A stretch of DNA of 64,000 bases, taken from NCBI GenBank assembly GCA_948330435.1, contig CAOJBY010000003.1, positions 129,164 through 193,163 of the forward strand, written 5' to 3'. The translations under genes and the position numbers were made by a program. Within the stretch, counting starts at the first letter, position 1, and the number at the start of each line of letters is the position of its first letter. This DNA is from an uncultured Lachnoclostridium sp. GTDB taxonomy: Bacteria; Bacillota; Clostridia; Lachnospirales; Lachnospiraceae. Under the pieces are notes generated by a model. It was not told where the DNA came from. It saw only the letters and a list, made by a program, of their open reading frames with translations, and did no database searches. Shown here in pieces: positions 52,137 to 62,800 of this stretch.

Positions 52137-53456
52137 ATGCTTCGAGTGTGTTATATTCTGGTTCAAATCATGGAGGTGCTTACGGGGATATGCATTTTAC
52201 ATGGTGTATATAATAAACAAAAAAAGAATCCCATATGGCTTCGAGGAATTTGGGGCATTGTTTTTATAATTTTAATTGTGTCATATGCGGTGAATGCATG
52301 GGATTCTTTCATTTCCAATGTTTTTATGTTGCTTCATGGCATATTATTTGGACTTTGGTATTGTGCTAATTTTAAAGCAGATTTTTTGAAAGTATTTTTA
52401 ATAGAAATGCTATACATGGTAAATATATCGTTCCTTAAACTGCCAGTATTGATTTTGGAAGGGATAGTATCCGGTGCCCCTTTAACTAAAATAAATCGTG
52501 GAGGGCGTACGATACTGGAGTGTTTTTGGTGCATGATTTTAATTGCAGCTATTATATTGTTATTAAAGAAAAAGGAATTTTTTAAATATTATAAAAGTCC
52601 AGTACAATTATTGATATCAAAATATACGGGATTAATGTTGGTAATAACAGGAATCCAATGGCTTTTACTAAGCTACAACATGTGGCTGGGAATGTAGGGT
52701 TTTCAAACAATTGATTTAATTTTAAGTGTTATCTTGATTTTAAGCATTTTCTTATGTCTGCATTATTTGGTACTTCGGATGGCATATCATGAGGTGAAGC
52801 TGGACAATAAACGCTTGGATATGTCGCAGGAGCTATTACAAAAACAAAATTATGAACTTCACGAAATGTATGAGAAAAACCGTGCACGTATGCATGAATA
52901 TTCTCACAATCTGGAGTATTTGTATTACTGCATTAGGGAAGAAAAGTATTCTGAAGCCGGGGAGTTTCTCCGGAAATACATTGGCGGTTTAAATGAAGAA
53001 AAACGAATCGTATGGACGGGACTTTCGTTTTTGGATTTCATAATCAATTATAAAAAACAGGCAATGGATAAAAGAGGGATAGAGTTTCATCTCACATTAG
53101 ATGTATATGAGTATCCTTTCAAAGAAGCGGAACTGGGTATTTTATTGGGAAATTTATTGGACAATGCAATTGAAGCATGTGAGAAGTGTGAGCCAGGGAA
53201 AAGAGAGATAAAACTGCATATTTGGAATGTTAAATATATGTTTATGCTGAATCTGATAAACAGCAGCTCAAAAAGTCCAGAAGTAAGAGAGCAGCAGTTT
53301 ATAACAGATAAAGAAGAGAAAAATGCTCACGGAATGGGGGTGGAACAGGTAAGACGCATAGTAGAAAAGTATGGTGGAGACATCAACTTTCAATACAGTG
53401 GTGAGCATTTTGAAACAAACATTATTGTATCAAATATGAAGGAGGAAAACACATGA
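52137..53456 (+). pseudogene. GHKL sensor kinase split by an in-frame TAG
   Basis: Two open stretches lie in the same frame: 52137-52697 (186 residues, five or so membrane helices) and 52698-53456, which continues GFQTIDLILSVILILSIFLC and on into a GHKL kinase. The kinase has a His-box HEYSHNLEYL, an N-box GNLLDNAIEACEK and a G-box HGMGVEQVRRIVEKYGG. Joined, they give about 439 residues, the usual length of a six-helix GHKL sensor. The only break is TAG at 52695-52697. No ribosome binding site precedes the second part. It is either a disabled kinase, a readthrough case, or two separately made parts. Confidence 0.75.
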
Positions 53457-53593
53457 ATACAGAATTAAAGACAACGGAAAATCTATTAAAGGAACTTCAA
53501 GAAGCAGAAATGATTGATGTAACAGAAGAGGATGGTGGTACTTATTCCATCACATATGCTTTTGGAGGAGCTTACAGTATTATTTGCTGTTAA
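53453..53593 (+). CDS. lanA: Class II lanthipeptide precursor
   Basis: This 46-residue peptide has an acidic helical leader (LKTTENLLKELQEAEMIDVT) ending in EEDGG, a double-glycine-type cleavage site. The core TYSITYAFGGAYSIICC has two Thr, two Ser and two C-terminal Cys, enough for two (methyl)lanthionine rings. AAGGAGG precedes the ATG by 7 bases, and the ATG overlaps the kinase stop (ATGA). It lies 58 bp before lanM. A second GG in the core (FGG) leaves the cleavage point open. I recall no known lantibiotic with this core; the CC end recalls the lacticin 481 group only loosely. Confidence 0.8.
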   Translation: MNTELKTTENLLKELQEAEMIDVTEEDGGTYSITYAFGGAYSIICC

Positions 53594-53596
53594 ACC

Positions 53597-53623
53597 TTAT
53601 GCGGCTTTCGGGCCGCATTTTTT
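53597..53623 (+). terminator. Partial terminator between lanA and lanM
   Basis: ATGCGGC pairs perfectly with GCCGCAT around TTTCGG and is followed by a T run. A leaky terminator here would make much more precursor mRNA than synthetase mRNA, as is usual in lan operons. Confidence 0.8.
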
Positions 53624-53651
53624 AAATATATACATATCAAAGGAAGCATAG

Positions 53652-56573
53652 ATGAATTATCTACAAGAAATATGTCAAAACAGAGAGTATTGGGAAGCGG
53701 TTCTGGGAAAAGAAATATGCGAGGAACTCTTAAAGAATCATATTCCAGAAGAAGAAAACACAGAGATTTTTGAAAAAGAGCTTATTGCATTGGAGCAGCT
53801 CTGCGAAGAATTATTTCTGGAAGAAAACGGTTGGGAAGCATACTCTTTTGATGGAACATTCGGGAACTTTTTTCGCTTTTTCGGGAGACTTGCGGTTCGC
53901 TATGCCCGAGATACGCAGACTGTCGGAATAAACGATTTTAAGAACACTGTTTTATCCAATTTTTACTCTTCCGCAGCATGGATACCAATACATGTATTGA
54001 TTCAAGATATACAGACCCGTAAGGAAAAAGGGCAGCTTCAAGGAAAAAATGATAAAGAGGAATACAAATACTATCAGGAAAAGTTTTTAAACGACCGTTC
54101 TTACATACGCAATTTATGTATACAATATCCGGAAATGAAGCGTTTGCTGTTCTTGCAGGCAGCTTCCGACACAGAACAACTTAAAAGAATCGCAATGAGG
54201 ATAGATGATGACAGAGAAGTGTTGAACAAACAGTTTTTTCCCCGGCATCCATTTCAAAGCATCGAAAAAATAGAATCAAATTTATCGGACAGGCATAAAG
54301 GCGGACAGACTGTAGCAAAAGTATATCTGGACAATCAAAGGATTTTGATTTATAAACCCCGTAGTTTGGAAAAGGATAACAGCTTTTTTAAATTATATGG
54401 GCTGTTTTGTGATCAGGGGGATCTGCCGCTTAAGAGAGTTTCGATCTTAGCACGGGACAGCTATAGCTGGGAGGAATATATAGAACGGAACCCATGCAAA
54501 AATGAAACGGAGATAAAGCGGTATTTTGAGCGAATGGGGATCCTGCTCTTTCTATGCTGGCTCATGGACGTGAGTGATATGCATGGTGAAAACATTGTTG
54601 CGGACGGGGAATACCCCATGCCGATTGATCTGGAAACATTGCCGGGATGCCCGGATGATCTAACATATCAGAATGCGGATCAAAAGATACGTGAGGAACT
54701 AGGGCGTTCGGTGTTAAGCACCGGAATACTGCCGGTTCTGATATGGGGAAAAGCAGGAAAAGGAATTGTGTTAAATGCCCTGAACAAAGGGGAAGCCGTA
54801 AAGACACCCTTTCGGATTCCGGTGATTTGTGATCCGAAAAGCTCAAAGATTCATATAGCACTCCAACAGGGGGAAAAGACTCTTCCGGACAGTCTCCCCG
54901 TATACCAGGGCAAGACGGCAGATCCCTCCCTTTATGCAGGCGAGATAATAAAGGGATTTGAGCTTGCATATGAATTTTTTCTCCGGGAAAAAGAACAGCT
55001 TATGGCTGATTTTGGGGAGATATTTTCCGGCGAAAGCAGATACCTGGTACGTCATACCCAGCAGTATCATATGTACCTACAGACCTCCTTTTATCCGGAA
55101 TTTCTGGAAAACGGAGGACGGAGAAAGCTGTTCTGTCACATTCTGGATAAAAATAAAAAGGATAAAGAGCTTTTAAAGCAGGAGAGAACTGCCTTGTGCC
55201 AGATGGACATTCCCGTTTTTTACCGAAAGGGAGAATGGAAGAAGTGGCAGAAAAAGGTGGAAACGCTTGGGGAGACAGATTTAAAAAAGCAGCTTTCCCT
55301 TATTGAAGTATCTTTGGGACTTTTAGAGAAACGCAGATTTGTAATCAGAAAAGAAAATGATCCACATGAAAGCCGGGAGGAAAGAACATTCAGGGAGCGT
55401 TCCGTGGAACAGATTCAAAGGATAGCGGATGCCGTATGTGACAGGGCCGTCGTAACAGATGAAGACGATATCGGCTTTTACGGGCTTCAGGTGGAGGAAT
55501 CCGGTAATTTCAGAATCGGGACAGCAGGAATCCATTTGTATGAGGGAATCGGCGGCATAGCCGTATTCCTTGCAAGGGTGCTTCGGGATAATCATAACCG
55601 GACAGACAGATATGAACATGTTTTTGACCTGTGTATACGGAAGCTGTTCTGCTATACGGAGAGGGCATTCCGGAGGGAACAGGGAATGGGATCAGAGCAT
55701 ACCGGAGCATATCTGGGTGAGGGATCCGTAGTTTTTACATATCTTCTGCTCTATGAGATTACGAAAGAAAAAAGCTTCCTTGCATGGGCACAGAGACATG
55801 CGGAGCTTGTAGAACAACTACAGGAGACAGAAACTTCCATGGATTTTCTGTCAGGACTATCCGGGGCGGTCATGGTCTTTGCAAGGCTTTATGAAGTGAC
55901 AGGGAAGAAGCGTTATCTGGAGACGGCTGTCCGGATGGGGGAACGGGCATGGACAGAATGCAGGGCGTTTGAATCAGGAGCCGGATGGTGCTTATTAAAG
56001 GGAACAATGCCGCTTGCAGGACTGGCCCATGGGAACAGCGGACTCTTGCTTGCATTTGGATATTTGTTGGAACTGACACAGGGCAAATGTTATGAGGAAA
56101 GAATCGAAAAGCTGCTGCTTTACGAGGATGGTTTGTATGAGAATGGAAACTGGAAAGATCTCAGGCATCCGGACGGAGTGCGGCTCTGCAATAACGCATG
56201 GTGTCATGGAGCAGCCGGAATACTGATTTCCAGACAGAAGCTCAAACAAGGGAATTTTAGGGGAATGTCCGAGTGGCTTGAGCGAGATGTAGAACGCTGC
56301 AAACAGATCTTTTTAGAGGATAGGGAACCGGGAGAGCTTTGCCTGTGTCATGGACTTGCCGGGAATTATCTGGCACTGGGACAATATCTGAGGACAGAGG
56401 AAGATCTGGAATTGGAAAAAGAGAGGGAAGCTCTGGGGGAACGGATCCTGAAGCGGCTGGAGGACGGAAAGCTGTCACCCCGGGAAAGATACAATCCGGC
56501 ATTGATGACAGGGCTTTCCGGAATTGGATTTGCATTGTGCGAGGATAGTGAGGATTTCAAAATCCTGGGATAA
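53652..56573 (+). CDS. lanM: LanM lanthipeptide synthetase
   Basis: This 973-residue bifunctional enzyme has an N-terminal dehydratase domain (DUF4135) with RILIYKPRSLEKD and VSDMHGENIVADGEYPMPID. Its C-terminal LanC-like cyclase carries the zinc ligands Cys851 (NAWCHGAAG), Cys899 and His900 (CLCHGLAGN), and GLSGAV and LAHGNSGL motifs. It should dehydrate Ser and Thr in the precursor and join them to Cys. The length is normal for the family and the frame is intact. No LanT, protease or immunity genes lie beside it, so export is probably encoded elsewhere. Confidence 0.95.
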   Translation: MNYLQEICQNREYWEAVLGKEICEELLKNHIPEEENTEIFEKELIALEQLCEELFLEENGWEAYSFDGTFGNFFRFFGRLAVRYARDTQTVGINDFKNTVLSNFYSSAAWIPIHVLIQDIQTRKEKGQLQGKNDKEEYKYYQEKFLNDRSYIRNLCIQYPEMKRLLFLQAASDTEQLKRIAMRIDDDREVLNKQFFPRHPFQSIEKIESNLSDRHKGGQTVAKVYLDNQRILIYKPRSLEKDNSFFKLYGLFCDQGDLPLKRVSILARDSYSWEEYIERNPCKNETEIKRYFERMGILLFLCWLMDVSDMHGENIVADGEYPMPIDLETLPGCPDDLTYQNADQKIREELGRSVLSTGILPVLIWGKAGKGIVLNALNKGEAVKTPFRIPVICDPKSSKIHIALQQGEKTLPDSLPVYQGKTADPSLYAGEIIKGFELAYEFFLREKEQLMADFGEIFSGESRYLVRHTQQYHMYLQTSFYPEFLENGGRRKLFCHILDKNKKDKELLKQERTALCQMDIPVFYRKGEWKKWQKKVETLGETDLKKQLSLIEVSLGLLEKRRFVIRKENDPHESREERTFRERSVEQIQRIADAVCDRAVVTDEDDIGFYGLQVEESGNFRIGTAGIHLYEGIGGIAVFLARVLRDNHNRTDRYEHVFDLCIRKLFCYTERAFRREQGMGSEHTGAYLGEGSVVFTYLLLYEITKEKSFLAWAQRHAELVEQLQETETSMDFLSGLSGAVMVFARLYEVTGKKRYLETAVRMGERAWTECRAFESGAGWCLLKGTMPLAGLAHGNSGLLLAFGYLLELTQGKCYEERIEKLLLYEDGLYENGNWKDLRHPDGVRLCNNAWCHGAAGILISRQKLKQGNFRGMSEWLERDVERCKQIFLEDREPGELCLCHGLAGNYLALGQYLRTEEDLELEKEREALGERILKRLEDGKLSPRERYNPALMTGLSGIGFALCEDSEDFKILG

Positions 56574-56596
56574 GGCCGATTGAATATAGCAGAATT

Positions 56597-56635
56597 AAAG
56601 GCATCCTTTCGAGTGATTTGAGAGGGTGCCTTTGT
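56597..56635 (+). terminator. Hairpin after lanM
   Basis: AAAGGCATCCTTTC pairs with GAGAGGGTGCCTTT over 14 bp with two G-U pairs. The T tract is short. It separates the lan operon from the next promoter. Confidence 0.6.
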
Positions 56636-56690
56636 AAATCATTTACAGTAAAAATTTAGAAAAAATATGGACGTTTTTAGGCCCGACCGG

Positions 56691-56757
56691 TCAATTTAAG
56701 GTCAACATTTTCAATTAAGGGTCAACATATTGAAAATTTTTGTGTATTTGTTATCAT
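56691..56757 (+). promoter_or_regulatory. LytTR-type promoter of the YD-repeat gene
   Basis: Direct repeats TCAATTTAAGGTCAACA (56691-56707) and TCAATTAAGGGTCAACA (56711-56727), 20 bp apart, precede an extended -10, TGTTATCAT (56749-56757). The distance from the second CAAC to the -10 hexamer is 29 bp, the same as at 50301-50368. The repeats are closely alike in both promoters, which predicts control by the LytTR regulator at 51421. Confidence 0.65.
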
Positions 56758-56820
56758 GCAGTCATACCCTCAGTGCACAAGGGGACAGAAAATTTTGTCT
56801 TATGAGAAAGGAGCGTACAA

Positions 56821-56874
56821 ATGAAAAAGAGTAACAAGGAAAAAATGTATGTTCAGAAAAGGGGGGAAGTTTGA
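56821..56874 (+). CDS. 17-codon upstream ORF
   Basis: ATG at 56821 with AAAGGAG 8 bases upstream opens an ORF encoding MKKSNKEKMYVQKRGEV. Its TGA is directly followed by the ATG of the giant YD-repeat gene, and it covers that gene's ribosome binding site (AGGGGGG). Translation of the giant protein is therefore probably coupled to this leader peptide. Confidence 0.5.
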   Translation: MKKSNKEKMYVQKRGEV

Positions 56875-59800
56875 ATGAAGAAACGAAGTTGGAAACAAGT
56901 TCTTGCAGGGCTTCTTGCGATAGCTGTGATGGTGACATCGGTTCCGCCTGTAACGGTACAGGCAGCTCCATCGCAGGATACGGTGCAGGAATACGATTAT
57001 GCAAAAATGTATTCTCTGGAAGAGGGAAAGACCGGAGATTATATTGCAGGCTACTACAAGGACATGGGCGAAGAACCCAGGCGTGAGATGAATTATGGGG
57101 AAATGACATATTTAGAGTTTGCACTTTCCTATAATACGCCTGTTAAGATGGAACTGTATATAAGAGGCGAAGCTGTGCCGGTAGGATATGTTTATGGGAT
57201 TTCCTATGACGGACATGTAGATAAAACAGGGTTTGCAGTTCCGATTTATACGGCAAAGCCGGAAATGAACCAGACACAGATCAGGAATGGGATGGTTGCA
57301 CTTTCCAAGACGGCTATTTATAAAGCAATGTCGGCATGTCCGGGTATCTCGCTTACCGGATTGACGGCGGCCTATGGAACTCTGGCGGAGTATTATTCGT
57401 ATTATGGAATAGAAGCTCCTGGGGCTATGAATGATGAAGTGGAAAGCAAAGAAGCGGAAACGGAAGATGAAGCCCTTAAGGATACGGCAGAACCAGAGAA
57501 GGACAGCTCCGTACAGCCGGAGGATGCTCCGACTGCGGAGGAAAATGCTTCGGAAAATGATTCTTCCGTACAGACAGAGCAGGAAAACATACCGGAACAG
57601 AAAGGTGAAGAAGAGCCTGAGCCAAAAGCCCCGGCTGCAGACGAAAAAGATGTTCCTCTGGTACAGTCCGCACCGGAGAGAGTGGAGGATTCGGCGGAGG
57701 AAGGGACAAACGGAAAGGGCGAAGCCGGAGCAGAGGGAGAAGAAGCAGAAAAATCCCCGGCAGAGGAAACGCCTAAGCAGGAACCGGCGGAAGAGATTCC
57801 TGTAGAAGAGCCGGATGAACAGGAACCGGCAGAAAAAGATTCACAGAAGGACGTGCCGGAGGAAAAGGAGCCTGTCCAGGAAGCTCCGGAAGAAGATGTT
57901 CCGGCAAATGAAGCCGGTCAGGAACAGGAAAGCGAAGCGGACGCAGATATTTTATTATCAGATCCGGAAGAATTGGATGAAGAAGATTACCCGGAGGATT
58001 TCTTTATCCCCTATCCGGAGTATGGGATCTCCACGTTAGCTGATGACGAAGGAGAGCTTCCCGAGGGAATCCTGCATAATTATCTTATCTGGAAAGGACA
58101 GTTTGTAACGGCAGTAGGTGGGATTCCGCAGTATGCACCTCCGGGTGAGTACGAGATCCGGATTACCCCGACCATGGCTTCCCTTTCGAAGCACACGGCC
58201 AGCATTTTCTTCACCATTAAGGGAAGCGGCGGTTCAGGAGAGGTGACGGAAGAGGACATCCAGAGAATCTTGCAAAGAGAAAGAGAGTTCTTCCCGGGAG
58301 AAAGCTCGGGCTTCCCGGCATTGGTAACTTTAAAAAGCGGCGACCCCGTGGATTTGCTCAGCGGAGCTTTGAATTGGAGTTATCAGGATCTTTTGATTGA
58401 GGGAAAAGAGCCCCTTAATTTCACACGTACTTATGTGTCAAGCATGAGGAACAGGGATATCTCAGGACTTGGAAACGGATGGACCCATCCCTATTCCTAT
58501 TTTGCGGATATGTACCGGCATGACATCAGCGTTTACATGCCGGGCGGCGGCGTGATCAATTATCAGAAGATCTACGGCGGCGGATTCCAGACCACAGAGG
58601 GAAATGAATATTCACTGACGGAAACGGGCGACGGCGGCTTTATCCTTTCCAGTGACAGGGGAAAGACCATCACCTTTAATTCCGATGGACGTGCCACCAG
58701 AGTGGAAGAGAGCAATGGTGTCGTAACAACCCTGGAATATTCCGGAGATCAGCTTTCCAAGGTATCCACAAAGACGGGAAGCCTGCACTTTGATTATGAC
58801 GGGGACCGGCTTGCGTCCGTAAAGGATGATTCGGGAAGAAAGGTTACGTTCGGTTATTCCGGTACGGATTTAACGACCGTGACCAATCCGGACGGGGATA
58901 CGATTACCTATACGTATGACGAGAACCATAACCTCTTGACGGTAACGGATTTGAACGGCAATCAGGTATTGGAGAATACATATGATGATTTCTGGCGTGT
59001 TTCCACCCAGAAGATGCCGGGCCGTGGACTTATGACCTTTAGCTATGAGGACGGTACAAACTCTTACCATGAGGAGGGCGGCAAGACCCAGACCATTACT
59101 TACGATGACAAGGACCGCATCACGTCCATGACCGATGATGCCGGAACCGAGTACTATGAGTATGACGGAAGAAGCCGCCTGGTATCCAGCACCAATAAAA
59201 ACGGCGGAACCACCACCTACACCTATGTAGGCGACACCACCAACATAGAAAGCATCACCTACCCCAACGGAACCACGGAGCACTACTCCTACAACGAACG
59301 GATGCAGCTCGCTTCCATGACCCAGAAGGACGGCACCACCGTGTCATTCTCCTACGACGGAAACGGCGACCTGGTGAAGAGCGTGGATTCCAGAAAGGGC
59401 GAGAGAACCTACACCTACGACGACAGGGGGTATCTTGCTTCCAGCACGGACGCCTTGGGCAATACCACCACCTACACCTGTGATTCCATGGGAAACATCC
59501 TCACCGAGACGGATCCCAAGGGAAACACGACCACCTACGAATACAACTCCAAGGGATACCTCACCAGGCAGACAAGCCCCTTAGGGAACAGCTACTCCTA
59601 CGAGTACTCCGAAGCCGGGAAGCTCGTAACGGAGACGGATCCCCTGGGAAATAAGAAGACAACCGATTACAACGGCAACGGCTTCGAGACGGCAGTTTCC
59701 GACTGGCAGGGAAACAAGACCCTGTATACTTATAATGCGGTCAACGACCTGACCGGCATGACGGATCCCACGGGAGCCAAAACAACCTATACCTACGACG

Positions 59801-62800
59801 GCCAGGGCAACCGCACCTCCGAGACGGACGCAGAGGGCCACACCATCGCCTACACCTACGACGCATTGGGCCGCATGACCAGCCGGACGGACGGCAACGG
59901 CAACACCACGAATTTCTCCTACGATGCCAACGGCAACCTGACCGCAGAAACGAACCCCTACGGCCATACCTTTGCCACGGGCTACAATTCCATTGATCTG
60001 TCCGTCAGCGAGACAAACGAGAGGGGGCTTACCACCTCCTACGAGCGTGACGCCATGGGCCGCATCACGAAGGAAACGGACGCAAAGGGCCATTCCGTAT
60101 CCTACGGCTACGATGCCAACGGCAACCTGACCTCCGTCACCGACGCAAGGGGCAGCACCACCTCCTACAGCTATGATGCGGAGAACAAGCTGACCAGGAT
60201 TGTGGATCCGGAGGGCGGCACCACTGTCTTTACTTACAACGCCCTGGGGCAGCTTGTCACCGTCACCGATGCCAACGGGGCAAAGGGAAGCATCGCCTAT
60301 GACGCAGACGGCAACCCCATAAGTGCGATAGACGGATTGGAGCAGACCACGGGCTATGAGTACGATGGCCTGGGCCGTGTAATAAAGCAGAACAATCCGG
60401 ACAAGACCAGCCGGAGCTACACCTACGATGCCAACGGCAACGTGCTTTCCGTCACGGATGAGCGTGGAAACGCCACGACTTACACTTATGACAAAATGAA
60501 CCGCCTCACCTCCATCACCGATCCGGAGGGCGGAGTGATCGCCTATGCCTACACCGCAGACGGCCAGTTGGCAACGGAAACCAACCAAAGGGGAAGCGTG
60601 ACGGCTTACACCTACGACGGCAATCACAACGTCACCTCCGTGACCGATGGCAGGAAGAACACCGTAACCCTTGCCTATGACAAGCTTGACCGCCTGTCCT
60701 CCATAACGGACGCAGAGGGCGGCGTTACCTCCTACGCATACGACGAGGTGGGCAACATCACCGGTATCACCCGTCCCACCGGCGGCGTTTATCAGAGTGC
60801 TTACGACGAGACCGACAATCGCACCACGCTGACGGATGCCCTGGGACACAGCGAAGCCTACGCCTACGATGAAAACGGCAACTGCACCAGCGTCACGGAC
60901 CGCAGGGGCAATACCACCAGCTACACCTACGACAAGAACAACCGTCTTACAAAAATCACGGACGCATTGGGCGGAACCACCGTATACGCCTATGACGCAT
61001 TGGGCCAGGTGACCTCCATCACCAACGCCATGAACGGGGAGACCTCCACCATCTACGATGCCAACGGCCAGATAACCACGGCGGCAAACGAGCTGGCGGG
61101 AGAGGGAACCACCCACAAGGTACGTTACGAGTATGATTCCATGGGCCGTGTCACCAAGCGTTACAACGAGGACAACTCCTATGTGAAATACGCTTACGAC
61201 AAGAACGGGAACCTGGTCCGCATGACCAACGAGAGGGGCAACGTCTACACCTATACTTATGATAAGAACAACCTGCCCTTAACGGAAACGGATCCCATGG
61301 GCGGCACCACCACGGTGACCTACACTCCAAACGGCCTGACCGAGAGCGTGACCGACGCATTGGGCGGCGTTATCCGCTACACCTATGACAAGAACGACAA
61401 CCTAGTCAAGATGGTGGATGCAGAGGGCCACACCCTCACTTACACCTACGACAAAAACAACCGCCCGGTATCCGCCGTGGATGCCAACGGCAACAAGACG
61501 AAGTTCACTTATGATGCAAATGGAAACGTGACCGCCGTGGAGAATCCGGACGGGGGCGTGGAGCAGTACGTCTACGATCTCAACGACCAGCTCACCTCCT
61601 ACACGGACGGCGAGGGCTACACCACCCTTTACGCCTACGACGAGAACGGCAACTTAATCAAGGTGACGGATCCCAGGGGCAACAGCCGCACCGCAGAATA
61701 CGACGCACTGAACCACCAGACCGTGACCATTAACGAGGAGGGCGGCAAGGTAGAGTTCTCCTACGACGCTTTGGGACGGATCACGAAAGTTGTTAATGAG
61801 GACGGAGCCGTAACCGAGTACGAATACGATGCCAAGGGAAGAGTGACCGGAATCAAGGACGCATACGGCAATTATAAGTATTTCACTTACGATCCTATGA
61901 ATCGAGTGACCTCCGTAACGGATGAAAACGGCGTGGAGCGTAAATACGCCTATGACTTCAAGGGCAACCTGACCAAGTACACGGACGGCCTTGGAAACAG
62001 CGAGACCTATACTTACGATGCCAACGACAACCGGACCAGCGTCACCAACCGGAACGGGGAAACCTACACCTACACTTATGACGCATTGAACCGTGTCACC
62101 AGTGAGACGGATCCCAAGGGCAACACCAAGTCATTCACCTACGACAAGGACAGCCGGATCACCGCAGTCAAGGACCGCAACGGCAACACCACGAAGTACG
62201 TATTGGACGGCAACGGAAACATCGTTGAGAGTATAGACGCAGCCGGAACCAGCAGCACGTTCACCTACGATTCCATGGACCGCCTGACCAAGATTCGTGT
62301 CCACAGGGTAGACAAGACCCACAAGGTGGACGAGTATCAGGAGACCCTCTACACCTACGACCACAGGGGCCTGGTAAAGACCGAGGTCAACGCCAAGGGC
62401 GACGGAAAGGTGTTCGTCTATGACGGCAACGGCAACTTGATCCAAAAGACCGACGAGGACGGCTACGTAACCAAGTACGAGTACAGCCCCGTCAACTTAG
62501 TAAGCAATATCAATTATAATGACGCCAAATCCGCATCCTACGCCTACAACGGCACGGGAGAATTAATCGAGATGGAGGACTGGAATGGAAAGACCTCCAT
62601 CGGAAGAGACCTCCTGAACCGTGTGGTAAAGGTGACGGATCACGATGGCCGGGAAACGGAATACGGCTGGGACAACGTGGGAAACAAGACCGTCCAGGGC
62701 TATCCGGACGGGACCCAGGTGGACTACTACTACGATGCGGAAAACCAGATTGTTGAGATGAAGGACTTTGACGGTGGCATCACGAAGTTTGAATATGACG

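Noticed and set aside
57431..57805. 124-codon Lys/Arg-rich frame on the + strand in the YD-repeat gene
   Set aside because: It is the shifted reading of the Glu/Pro-rich segment of the main frame and has no start signal.
59581..61116. 511-codon open frame on the - strand inside the YD-repeat gene
   Set aside because: It is a shadow of the repetitive + strand coding sequence; its predicted protein is a Val/Gly-rich repeat with no start signal and the + strand frame is clearly coding.
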